Source: Mesorhizobium qingshengii (GTDB lineage Bacteria; Pseudomonadota; Alphaproteobacteria; Rhizobiales; Rhizobiaceae). From it: a stretch of DNA of 64,000 bases. The stretch is taken from assembly GCF_900103325.1 (NCBI RefSeq), contig NZ_FMXM01000011.1:165764-229763 (forward strand), given 5' to 3'. Shown one piece after another: positions 57,601 to 64,000 of the stretch (positions within the stretch are counted from its first letter, which is position 1; every line of letters begins with the position of its first letter). Under the pieces are notes generated by a model, which did no database searches, had not been told where the DNA came from, and saw nothing but the letters and a program-made list of their open reading frames with translations. The position numbers and the translations under genes are program-made.

Positions 57601-57832
57601 GCGCCAGCCACTCGGCGTGGCGGTTGTCGGCGGCCTCGTCGCCTCGCAGGCGCTGACCCTGTTCGTGACGCCGGTCATCTATGTCTACATGGAGCGTTTC
57701 TCCGGCTGGCTTATCGGGCTGTGGCCGAAGCGCGAGGACGAACCGCGCCCAACCGAAGCGCCTGCCCAGCCGTCACTGTTCGATGTCGATGAGGAGCCGC
57801 TGGTCGAGCCGCAGAAGGCGGCGGCCGAATAG
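54668..57832 (+). CDS. RND multidrug efflux permease (MdtB/MdtC-like)
   Basis: A 1054-residue inner-membrane pump of normal HAE1 length. It begins FCIRRPVATLLMSFALVLGG, has PVAALPSAEFPVVNVSASLP, and carries the proton-relay aspartates in GLTLAVGLVVDDAIVMLEN of helix 4. Two large periplasmic loops alternate with twelve membrane helices; the second half repeats the pattern (LIGIVKKNGIMMIDVALELR). The C-terminus is polar. It works with the adaptor encoded just upstream. Substrates unknown. Confidence 0.95.
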   Translation: MISEFCIRRPVATLLMSFALVLGGLFAYKFLPVAALPSAEFPVVNVSASLPGASPETMATSVATPLIKQFATIAGIDSISTTNSLGSTSIAIQFVLNRDIDAAAADVQAAIARTQRQLPPEMTAPPSYRKVNPADAPILLMSLVSDTVPLTDLDAFAENVISPSLSTIDGVAQVSIFGQQKYAVRVQIDPTALAARGISIDQLQTAIASANSNTPLGVLQNDKQQLTITANTQLTNAAGFSDLIIATKNGHPVRLGEVTRVIDSVETSTTASWYDGTRAIILAVQRQPDANTVDVVDRVKAMLPSFQDQMPAAASIKLLNDRSTSIRAAVDDVQFTLLLTIALVIMVIFLFLRRVTATIIPAVAVPISLIATLGVMFLFGFSIDNISLMGLTLAVGLVVDDAIVMLENIFRHMEEDGLSAFEASLKGAREIGFTIISISISLVAVFIPVLLMGGVIGRIFNEFAVVVTVAILASMFVSLTLTPMLCSRLLSVSTAEREAAHSEGQKHNFFMRGYDWLLTFCLRHTFLVFLVFIGTAAASVWLIQISPKGFFPQEDIGQVSVTTIARQDISFDAMVKLQGQVANVFSHSPYVSHVAYSAGGGGNALNQGRLYVQLKDKSQRPDIDKVLSDLRKQLANVPGIETYMQPVQNLRLGSRSSASAYQLVVQGLDTGQTDLWAQKLNDAMAADHTTFTDVTDDLQNNALQATLVVDRDKAATLGIDTDTLRSSLYGGFGTQQVSTIFGSADSYEVVMELDPKIEWSPERMLAIQVRTASGSLVPLGAFARVDRTAGALTVNQLGQLPAVTISYNLPQGVALGDSVTRIDALKEQIGMPKAISTTFAGTAKTFQDSLANQGLLIGGAILTIYIVLGILYESFIHPLTILTGLPSAVLGALVALRLAGMDLSVIAVIGILMLIGIVKKNGIMMIDVALELRREGMSPVESIHKACIMRFRPIMMTTLAALMGTIPIALGTGASAELRQPLGVAVVGGLVASQALTLFVTPVIYVYMERFSGWLIGLWPKREDEPRPTEAPAQPSLFDVDEEPLVEPQKAAAE

Positions 57833-57907
57833 CGCCGACCGGTCGCGAACGCGCTGGCCCAAGCCGTTGCGCTTGCGGCCTTGTGTCTGCGATCGTAATT
57901 TGCCGTC

Positions 57908-58516
57908 ATGTCGCACGATCATGACCACCACGACAACGAACTCGATCCTTTTGCCGCGCGCGTGCGCGCGCTGGAGACGATCCTCACCCGCAAGGGGCTG
58001 ATCGACCCGGCCGCGATCGACGTCATCGTCGACACCTACGAGACCAAGGTCGGCCCGCGTAACGGCGCCAGGGTGGTGGCCAAGGCGTGGGCGGACCCGG
58101 AATTCGCGGCGTGGCTGAAGCGCGACGCGACGGCGGCGATCGGCTCGCTCGGCTATACCGGCCGTCAGGGCGAACACATGCAGGCGGTGTTCAACACGAA
58201 GGACACCCACAACCTCGTCGTCTGCACCTTGTGCTCCTGCTACCCGTGGTCGGTGCTCGGCCTGCCGCCGGTCTGGTACAAGGCGCCGCCCTATCGTTCG
58301 CGCGCGGTCATCGATCCGCGCGGGGTGCTGGAGGAATTCGGGCTGACGCTGCCTACGACCAAGAAGATCCGCGTCTGGGATTCGACCGCCGAACTGCGTT
58401 ATCTCGTGGTGCCGATGCGGCCCGAGGGCGCCGAGGGCTGGAGCGAGGAGCGGCTGGCCGACCTGGTGACACGCGATGCGATGATCGGCACTGCCCTGGC
58501 GCGGGAGCCGGCATGA
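57908..58516 (+). CDS. nthA: Nitrile hydratase alpha subunit, cobalt type
   Basis: A 202-residue subunit. The metal-binding motif VCTLCSCYPWSVLGLPPVWY has Cys106, Cys109 and Cys111; threonine in CTLCSC marks the cobalt form (iron forms have CSLCSC). The N-terminus MSHDHDHHDN is His-rich. With the beta subunit it hydrates nitriles to amides using a low-spin Co(III) with oxidised cysteines. It overlaps the beta-subunit gene by 4 bp. No amidase gene, the usual next step, is in the window. Confidence 0.95.
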   Translation: MSHDHDHHDNELDPFAARVRALETILTRKGLIDPAAIDVIVDTYETKVGPRNGARVVAKAWADPEFAAWLKRDATAAIGSLGYTGRQGEHMQAVFNTKDTHNLVVCTLCSCYPWSVLGLPPVWYKAPPYRSRAVIDPRGVLEEFGLTLPTTKKIRVWDSTAELRYLVVPMRPEGAEGWSEERLADLVTRDAMIGTALAREPA

Positions 58517-59172
58517 ACGGGCCGCAGGATCTCGGCGGGCAGATGGGCTTCGGGCCGGTGGCGCCGGAAAAGGACGAGCCGTATTTTCATGCCGAATGGG
58601 AAAGGCGGGCGCTCGGCGTGACCTTGTGCGCCGGTGCCATGGGGGCCTGGACTATAGACGAGAGCCGGCATGCGCGGGAATCGCTGCATCCGGCGGACTA
58701 TTATGCCTCCAGCTATTATCAGATCTGGATCAAGGCGCTGGAGGTGCTGCTCAAGCGCCATGGCTTCGTCAGCGAGCGCGATCTGGCGGCAGGTACGGCG
58801 GTTGATCCGGCGGCAACCCCCAAAAGGGTGCTGAAAGCGGAGAACGTGCCGGCGGTGCTGGCCAAGGGCGGTCCCTGCGACCGGCCGGTTGCCACGCCGG
58901 CGCGGTTCGAGGCGGGCGACCTCGTGCGGACCAAGAACTTCAACCCGACCGGCCACACGCGGCTGCCGCGCTACGCACGCGGCAAGCATGGAACGATCGA
59001 GGCGGTGCGCGACGGCTTCGTGTTTCCCGACAGCAACGCGCATGGCCACGGCGAGAATCCGCAATGGGTCTACACCGTGGTTTTCGAAGGGGCTGAGATC
59101 TGGGGCGAGGGGGCCGACCCGACGCTGACCGTGTCGATCGACGCCTGGGAGAGCTATCTTGAGCCGGCATGA
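58513..59172 (+). CDS. nthB: Nitrile hydratase beta subunit
   Basis: A 219-residue subunit: MNGPQDLGGQMGFGPVAPEK, AEWERRALGVTLCAGAMGAW and the C-terminal barrel FEAGDLVRTKNFNPTGHTRL, PRYARGKHGTIEAVRDGFVF, DSNAHGHGENPQWVYTVVFE. All are conserved NHase-beta blocks. Its ATG overlaps the alpha stop (ATGA) and its end overlaps the activator gene by 14 bp, so all three are translationally coupled. Confidence 0.95.
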   Translation: MNGPQDLGGQMGFGPVAPEKDEPYFHAEWERRALGVTLCAGAMGAWTIDESRHARESLHPADYYASSYYQIWIKALEVLLKRHGFVSERDLAAGTAVDPAATPKRVLKAENVPAVLAKGGPCDRPVATPARFEAGDLVRTKNFNPTGHTRLPRYARGKHGTIEAVRDGFVFPDSNAHGHGENPQWVYTVVFEGAEIWGEGADPTLTVSIDAWESYLEPA

Positions 59173-59524
59173 GGCAAACGAACACGCCGCCGGTTTGCCG
59201 GCGGGCGTCGATGCGCCGGTCTTTGCCGAGCCTTGGCAGGCGCAAGCCTTCGCGATGACGGTCGCGCTGCACGACAAGGGCCTGTTTTCGTGGAGTGATT
59301 GGGCAGAAGCGCTGTCGACCGAGGTGAAGAAGCCGGGCGCTGCGACCGATGGCCATGATTATTATGAGCATTGGCTGGCGGCGCTGGAAGGCTTGCTTGC
59401 GTCCAAGGGGCTGGCCGGAAAGTCCGATGTTGACGCGATGGCTGAGGCCTGGGAGCGCGCGGCACACGCGACCCCACACGGCAAGCCGATCCTGCTGGAG
59501 AACGATCCGGGGCCGACCGAATAG
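59159..59524 (+). CDS. Nitrile hydratase accessory (activator, P14K-like) protein
   Basis: A 121-residue protein with the activator pattern: DAPVFAEPWQAQAFAMTVAL, LFSWSDWAEALSTEVKKPGA and DYYEHWLAALEGLLASKGLA. In cobalt-type enzymes this subunit carries cobalt and the alpha subunit and helps cysteine oxidation. It starts with TTG at 59159, preceded by GGGAGAG; no ATG is available before the conserved region. Confidence 0.9.
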   Translation: MSRHEANEHAAGLPAGVDAPVFAEPWQAQAFAMTVALHDKGLFSWSDWAEALSTEVKKPGAATDGHDYYEHWLAALEGLLASKGLAGKSDVDAMAEAWERAAHATPHGKPILLENDPGPTE

Positions 59525-59665
59525 GTGATGGCGGCTCGACCCACCTGTTCCCTATGTTCACTTTACGTTCCAGCTTGGGCCTGATAGTCTGACCCTTGCC
59601 GCCAAGGATTGATCGTGGTGGCGGCCGAGCTTGTCTTTCCCTCGCGAATCCGGTCTGTCGCACTG

Positions 59666-60793
59666 ATGGAATTCTCTCCCCAACAGGACGAGGCGCTGCA
59701 AGCGGTCGCCCGCTGGCTCAAGACTGGCAAGCCGCAGCTGTTCCGGCTGTTCGGTTATGCCGGCACCGGCAAGACGACGCTGGCCCGCTATTTCGCCGAA
59801 CATGTCGACGGCCAGGTTCAGTTCGCCGCCTTCACCGGCAAGGCCGCGCAGGTGCTGCGCTCGAAGGGCGCGGTCAACGCCCGCACCATCCATTCGCTGA
59901 TCTACCGACCAAAGGGCGAGGAATCGGTTGCCGACGAGGTCACCGGCAAGACCTCGATGTCGCCGACCTTTTCGCTCAACCGGCAGAGCCCGATCTCGCG
60001 CGCCAAGCTCGTCGTCATCGACGAGTGCTCAATGGTCGACGAGCAGCTTGGCCGCGACCTGATGAGCTTCGGCACGCCGATCCTGGTGCTCGGCGACCCC
60101 GGCCAGCTGCCGCCGATCTCGGGCGGCGGCTTCTTCACCGACCATGAGCCGGATTTCCTGCTCACGGAAATCCACCGGCAGGCGCGCGACAATCCGATCC
60201 TGCGGCTGGCGCTCGATGTCCGCGAGGGCCGCGAATTCATGCGTGGCGATTACGGGACGGCGCAGGTGATCGGCAAGGAAGACGTCACCCAGGAGTTGGT
60301 GCTGAAGGCCGATCAGGTGCTGGTCGGCACCAACCGCACGCGTCGCCGTTACAACCAGCGCCTGCGCGAACTGAAAGGCTTCAACGCCGACTACCCGCAA
60401 GCCGGCGACAAGCTGGTCTGCCTGCGCAACGATCCGGCCAAGGGGCTGCTCAACGGTTCGCTGTGGAAGGTGATGACCTCGTCGCGCGAGACGGTGAAGC
60501 CGGGCATCAACCTCCTGGTCTCCCCGGAAGAGGACGATCCCGATCGCGGCGTCGCCAAGATCAAACTGCTCAAGGCGGCATTCGAGGATCCGGACGCCGA
60601 TATTCCCTGGCAGCAGAAGAAACGCTTTGATGATTTCGACTATGGCTACGCGCTGACCGTGCATAAGGCGCAGGGCTCGCAGTGGAACGAGATCGTGCTG
60701 TTCGACGAGAGCTGGGCCTTCAAGGAAACCCGCCAGCGCTGGCTCTATACCGCGATCACACGCGCGGCCGAACGGCTGACGATCGTCAGGTAA
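59666..60793 (+). CDS. Small RecD-like ATP-dependent DNA helicase
   Basis: A 375-residue superfamily 1B helicase. Walker A is FGYAGTGKTTLARYFAEHV, motif II is LVVIDECSMVDEQLGRDLMS, motif III is LVLGDPGQLPPISGGGFF, and the C-terminal UvrD_C_2 block is YALTVHKAQGSQWNEIVLFD with LYTAITRAAERLTIV. It is shorter than RecD2 and lacks the N-terminal extension; it looks like the stand-alone ATP-dependent DNA helicase or exodeoxyribonuclease V-like family of alphaproteobacteria. Start at 59666 (MEFSPQQDEAL). No RecB/C partner nearby. Confidence 0.92.
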   Translation: MEFSPQQDEALQAVARWLKTGKPQLFRLFGYAGTGKTTLARYFAEHVDGQVQFAAFTGKAAQVLRSKGAVNARTIHSLIYRPKGEESVADEVTGKTSMSPTFSLNRQSPISRAKLVVIDECSMVDEQLGRDLMSFGTPILVLGDPGQLPPISGGGFFTDHEPDFLLTEIHRQARDNPILRLALDVREGREFMRGDYGTAQVIGKEDVTQELVLKADQVLVGTNRTRRRYNQRLRELKGFNADYPQAGDKLVCLRNDPAKGLLNGSLWKVMTSSRETVKPGINLLVSPEEDDPDRGVAKIKLLKAAFEDPDADIPWQQKKRFDDFDYGYALTVHKAQGSQWNEIVLFDESWAFKETRQRWLYTAITRAAERLTIVR

Positions 60794-60851
60794 GTGTCTG
60801 CCGGGACTTTCGGACAGTGTTCCATTCGACGGCTGGCCTTTCCTCCCCGCG

Positions 60852-61256
60852 CTATTGATCCCCGATCGGTTCGGCATCGAGCCACTGCCAGGCCTCGGCT
60901 TCCTCCTCGGCACTGAAGTGCCTGAGCTCGACAGGAGCAGAAGCCGGCATGAGCCGCCGAGCGTCCGCAGTCCAGTCCGGTTCGCCGATCGCCGCGCAAC
61001 GGCCGACATGCTCCAGCGCACGGATCGTGCCCTGTTTCAGCGTATCGTCCGAAATGTCGGCCCAGTCGACGCCCTCGTGGTCGATCAGGCGCACGGCAAC
61101 ATCGATTCGCGGGTGGAGGGCATAGGCCGCCTCCAGCAGGCCGAACAGGTTTTCGGCGTCCGCGGCTGAAACATAACCGACGACATCGATGGCAAAAAGG
61201 TCGTCGCGATCGGTGTCGATGCGCCGGATCGCCGGCACTGTGTCGAGAAAATTCAT
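60852..61256 (-). CDS. SpoIIAA-like (STAS-fold) protein
   Basis: A 134-residue soluble protein of the SpoIIAA-like family (PF11964 type): RRIDTDRDDLFAIDVVGYVS, then LEAAYALHPRIDVAVRLIDH, IRALEHVGRCAAIGEPDWTA and the end FSAEEEAEAWQWLDAE. Members have the STAS fold, and their function is mostly unknown. Start at 61256 (MNFLDTVPAI); the longer frame crosses into the pdxJ region. It is divergent from pdxJ. Confidence 0.86.
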   Translation of the reverse strand: MNFLDTVPAIRRIDTDRDDLFAIDVVGYVSAADAENLFGLLEAAYALHPRIDVAVRLIDHEGVDWADISDDTLKQGTIRALEHVGRCAAIGEPDWTADARRLMPASAPVELRHFSAEEEAEAWQWLDAEPIGDQ

Positions 61257-61368
61257 GGGCGCTTCCTTTCGCGGGACCAGTTCGTCTCCCTGGAACACCC
61301 GAAACCCCCTGTCTGTTCCCGCCAAAGGCATTATAGGTGGCGCGTCGAATGAATTCCGAGGCCGCTCC

Positions 61369-62109
61369 ATGCCCGCAAAGCTCTCCGTCAATCTCAACGC
61401 CATCGCCATGCTGCGCAACCGGCGCGACCTGCCTTGGCCGAGCGTGACCGGTCTCGGCCGCATCGCGCTCGCAGCCGGGGCGCACGGCTTGACCGTGCAT
61501 CCGCGTCCGGACGAGCGGCACACAAGACACTCCGATCTGCCTGAGATACGGTCTCTGATCGATGACGAGTTCCCGCGGGCGGAATTCAACATCGAGGGCT
61601 ATCCGACCGAGGATTTCCTGGCGCTGGTGGAAAAGCATCAGCCGGAACAGGTGACGCTCGTGCCCGACGACCCGGCCCAGGCGACTTCGGACCATGGTTG
61701 GAACTTCAAAGCCCAGGCCGCGTTCCTTACGCCGATCGTCAAGCGCCTGAAGAAGGGGGGCTTCCGCGTGTCGTTGTTTTCCGATCCGGACCCCGATTGT
61801 GTGACGGCCGCGCGTGACACCGGCGCCGACCGTATCGAGCTCTATACGGGTCCATATGGCAGCTATCATTCCGATCCCGCCAGAGCGGCCAAGGAACTGG
61901 AAAGACTGGGAAAAACCGCCGACGCCGCCCTCGCTGCCGGTCTTCAGGTCAATGCCGGGCACGATCTGGTGGTGAGCAATCTGCCTGCGCTGGTCAAGCG
62001 CATTCCGGCATTGGCCGAAGTGTCGATCGGGCATGGGTTGACAGCCGACGCGTTGGAGTATGGCATGGCCGGCACGGTGGGGCGATTTCTAAAAGCCTGC
62101 GGGTGGTAG
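61369..62109 (+). CDS. pdxJ: Pyridoxine 5'-phosphate synthase
   Basis: A 246-residue TIM-barrel enzyme: KLSVNLNAIAMLRNRRDLPW, AAGAHGLTVHPRPDERHTRH, FNIEGYPTEDFLALVEKHQP, VTLVPDDPAQATSDHGWNF and the ending AEVSIGHGLTADALEYGMAG. It condenses 3-amino-1-hydroxyacetone phosphate with deoxyxylulose 5-phosphate to make vitamin B6. The in-frame upstream starts are inside the SpoIIAA gap and are rejected. Confidence 0.96.
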   Translation: MPAKLSVNLNAIAMLRNRRDLPWPSVTGLGRIALAAGAHGLTVHPRPDERHTRHSDLPEIRSLIDDEFPRAEFNIEGYPTEDFLALVEKHQPEQVTLVPDDPAQATSDHGWNFKAQAAFLTPIVKRLKKGGFRVSLFSDPDPDCVTAARDTGADRIELYTGPYGSYHSDPARAAKELERLGKTADAALAAGLQVNAGHDLVVSNLPALVKRIPALAEVSIGHGLTADALEYGMAGTVGRFLKACGW

Positions 62110-62206
62110 CGATGGGCCTGGCATTGAAGGTATGTTGGTCGTCGCATGCAACTCTTACCGTATCGCAGCCAAGGTAGAGCGCCGCGCGCCTGTCGGAGAG
62201 TGATCG

Positions 62207-64000
62207 ATGGCCCTTTCCAATAGCGTTAGCGAGGCCGAAATCGTCGATCAACCGAGCCATCCCGAGCAGCATAGCACCAAAGTCTTGATGCTAGGCGCAC
62301 TTGGCGTCGTCTACGGCGATATCGGCACCAGCCCGATCTACGCCTTCCGCGAGGCGCTTCATGCGTCGCCCGGCACTGACACGCGCGGCGACGTGCTGGG
62401 TGTTCTGTCGCTGATCGTCTGGGCGCTGACTATTATCGTGACCATCAAATATGTCGCTTTCGTGCTTCGCGCCGATAACAAGGGCGAGGGCGGCACGCTG
62501 TCGCTGATGTCGCTTGCACGTAGTGCTTATCCCAAAGGTGCCCGCCTCATCCTGGCGATCGGACTTTGCGGTGCGGCGCTGTTTTTCGGCGATGCAATCA
62601 TCACGCCCGCCATCTCCGTGCTGTCGGCTGTCGAAGGTCTCGAGGTTGTTACCCCGACTCTGGATGCCTTTGTCGTTCCCGTCACGCTGATCATCCTGGC
62701 CGTTCTGTTCGCTGTACAGCGCTTCGGCACCGGAAAGGTGGCGGCGGTGTTCGGGCCGGTGACAGCACTTTGGTTCCTGGCTATCGGAGTCGCCGGAATC
62801 TACCATCTGATGGACGACCCATCGGTCCTGCTTGCGATCAATCCTTACTATGCGCTCGCTTACCTTTTCGGCACTCCAAGCGCGGCTTTCGTCACCGTCG
62901 GCGCAGTGTTCCTTGCGGTGACCGGGGCCGAGGCGCTCTATGTCGACCTAGGCCATTTCGGGCGCAAGCCGATCGTGCTGGCATGGTTTTCGGTGGTGTT
63001 TCCTTGCCTGCTGCTCAACTATTTCGGGCAGGGCGCCTTTGTCCTCGCCAATGGAGGCAGGCCAAAAAATCCATTCTTCCAGATGCTGCCGGAATGGGCG
63101 CTGATGCCGATGGTCGGTCTGGCAACGGCGGCGACCGTCATCGCCAGCCAGGCGGTTATCTCGGGTGCGTTTTCACTGACCCGCCAAGCGGTTCAGCTCA
63201 ATCTCCTGCCCCGCATCCAGGTGCAACATACGTCCGAAATGCAACTCGGCCAGATCTATATGCCACGCGTCAACCTGCTTATCGCGCTGGGGGTGATGCT
63301 GCTTGTGGTCGGTTTCGGCAGTTCGAGTTCGCTGGCTTCCGCTTACGGAATTTCGGTGACCGGCGAAATGCTGATGACAACCATCCTGTTGTTTGTGGTG
63401 ATGCGCAAACTGTGGAAATGGAAGCTGGCGTTCGCATTGGCACTGGTACTGCTGTTCGGCGTTATCGACACCGGTTTCTTCCTGGCGAATGTCGTGAAGA
63501 TCGTCGAGGGCGGATGGGTATCAATTACGGTTGCCTGTATCATGGGACTGATCATGTCGACATGGATCCGGGGCAGCCGCTATCTGTTCGACAAGACCCG
63601 CCGCAACGAAATCCCGCTCGATTTCCTCGCCGGCAATTTGTTGAAGAAGAAGCCGCAGCTGGTATCCGGCACGGCCGTGTTCCTGACCAGTGATCCGCTC
63701 AGCGCGCCAACCGCGCTGATGCACAGCCTGAAGCACTACAAGGTGCTGCATGAGCAGAACGTCATCCTTTCGGTGGTGACCGCGCCGCAGCCGGTGGTGC
63801 CCGACAGCGACCGGGTCAAGATGGAGACAGTCAACGAGCTGTTCATGCGGGTGACGCTGACCTTCGGCTACATGGAGCAGCCCAACATCCCGCGCGCGCT
63901 GGCGATCTGCCGCAAGCAGGGCTGGAAGTTCGACATCATGACGACGTCGTTCTTCCTGTCGCGCCGTTCGCTCAAGGCTTCGCCCAATTCCGGCATGCCG
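62207..64000 (+). CDS. kup: Kup-family low-affinity potassium transporter, partial (3' end off the right edge)
   Basis: 598 codons are visible, starting ATG at 62207 (MALSNSVSEAEIVDQPSHPE). LGALGVVYGDIGTSPIYAFR is the Kup signature, followed by about twelve hydrophobic helices (TIKYVAFVLRADNKGEGGTL, ALFFGDAIITPAISVLSAVE, AVTGAEALYVDLGHFGRKPI) and the cytosolic C-terminal domain starting about residue 460. Family length is about 620-640, so only some 30 codons are missing. It is probably a K+/H+ symporter. The start has GGAGAG upstream. Confidence 0.96.
   Translation, partial: MALSNSVSEAEIVDQPSHPEQHSTKVLMLGALGVVYGDIGTSPIYAFREALHASPGTDTRGDVLGVLSLIVWALTIIVTIKYVAFVLRADNKGEGGTLSLMSLARSAYPKGARLILAIGLCGAALFFGDAIITPAISVLSAVEGLEVVTPTLDAFVVPVTLIILAVLFAVQRFGTGKVAAVFGPVTALWFLAIGVAGIYHLMDDPSVLLAINPYYALAYLFGTPSAAFVTVGAVFLAVTGAEALYVDLGHFGRKPIVLAWFSVVFPCLLLNYFGQGAFVLANGGRPKNPFFQMLPEWALMPMVGLATAATVIASQAVISGAFSLTRQAVQLNLLPRIQVQHTSEMQLGQIYMPRVNLLIALGVMLLVVGFGSSSSLASAYGISVTGEMLMTTILLFVVMRKLWKWKLAFALALVLLFGVIDTGFFLANVVKIVEGGWVSITVACIMGLIMSTWIRGSRYLFDKTRRNEIPLDFLAGNLLKKKPQLVSGTAVFLTSDPLSAPTALMHSLKHYKVLHEQNVILSVVTAPQPVVPDSDRVKMETVNELFMRVTLTFGYMEQPNIPRALAICRKQGWKFDIMTTSFFLSRRSLKASPNSGMP

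Noticed and set aside
1..64000. CRISPR arrays, insertion sequences, prophage genes, tRNA or rRNA genes
   Set aside because: No regularly spaced repeats, transposase, integrase or phage structural motifs, and no cloverleaf other than the tmRNA acceptor part, were found by reading.

Overview
The window is GC-rich, densely coded DNA from an alphaproteobacterium of the order Hyphomicrobiales, most likely a Mesorhizobium or close relative. The main evidence is a two-piece (circularly permuted) tmRNA gene, the cluster SspB / DUF4169 / ribbon-helix-helix, the gene order folA-hflK-hflC-DUF2065-degP, rhizobial-type intergenic palindromic repeats, and the ilv leader layout. No insertion sequence, integrase, CRISPR array, tRNA or rRNA was seen. 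The genus is inferred from gene content only.

Left part (1-18.7 kb): a DMT exporter cut by the left edge with a divergent Lrp regulator; a hot-dog thioesterase; an FAD-linked D-lactate dehydrogenase-type enzyme; a DyP peroxidase; a very long AsmA-like protein with a TolA-like tail; an ECF sigma factor with a SnoaL-like tail; a MarR / ClC pair; the SspB group; and a TetR / Bcr-type efflux pair whose divergent promoters share one palindromic operator. A truncated ATPase gene lies beside the tmRNA gene, followed by DUF2853 and thyA.

Middle part (18.7-33.2 kb): a molybdate locus (mop, modABC, short modE) with two candidate ModE boxes. Next are two minus-strand operons that look like one polyol or sugar-alcohol regulon. 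One carries a DUF2291 protein with a CUT2-type ABC importer. The other carries an FGGY kinase, a DeoR regulator and a GlpD-like dehydrogenase. Both promoters have the same architecture: TTGACG, 17 bp, TATGGT, with two TCACA boxes 21 bp apart. The substrate is not known. cobF and a DUF4424 gene follow.

Right part (33.2-64 kb): folA, hflKC, DUF2065 and a DegP protease; a GNAT acetyltransferase, serB and miaA; then an accessory-looking stretch. That stretch holds a diguanylate cyclase, a long inverted repeat, a HerA-type ATPase, an XRE-cupin regulator with an operator at its start codon, a GNAT, and a LysR / tmpA / tmpB set predicted to degrade trimethylaminoethylphosphonate. A flavin monooxygenase follows. 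ilvB-ilvN is preceded by a 16-codon leader peptide and an attenuator. The window ends with LysE, an RND pump, a cobalt-type nitrile hydratase with its activator, a small RecD-like helicase, a SpoIIAA-like protein, pdxJ and a kup gene cut by the right edge.

The strongest candidates for a little-described system are the polyol regulon with its twin promoters and the tmpAB pathway with its LysR regulator.
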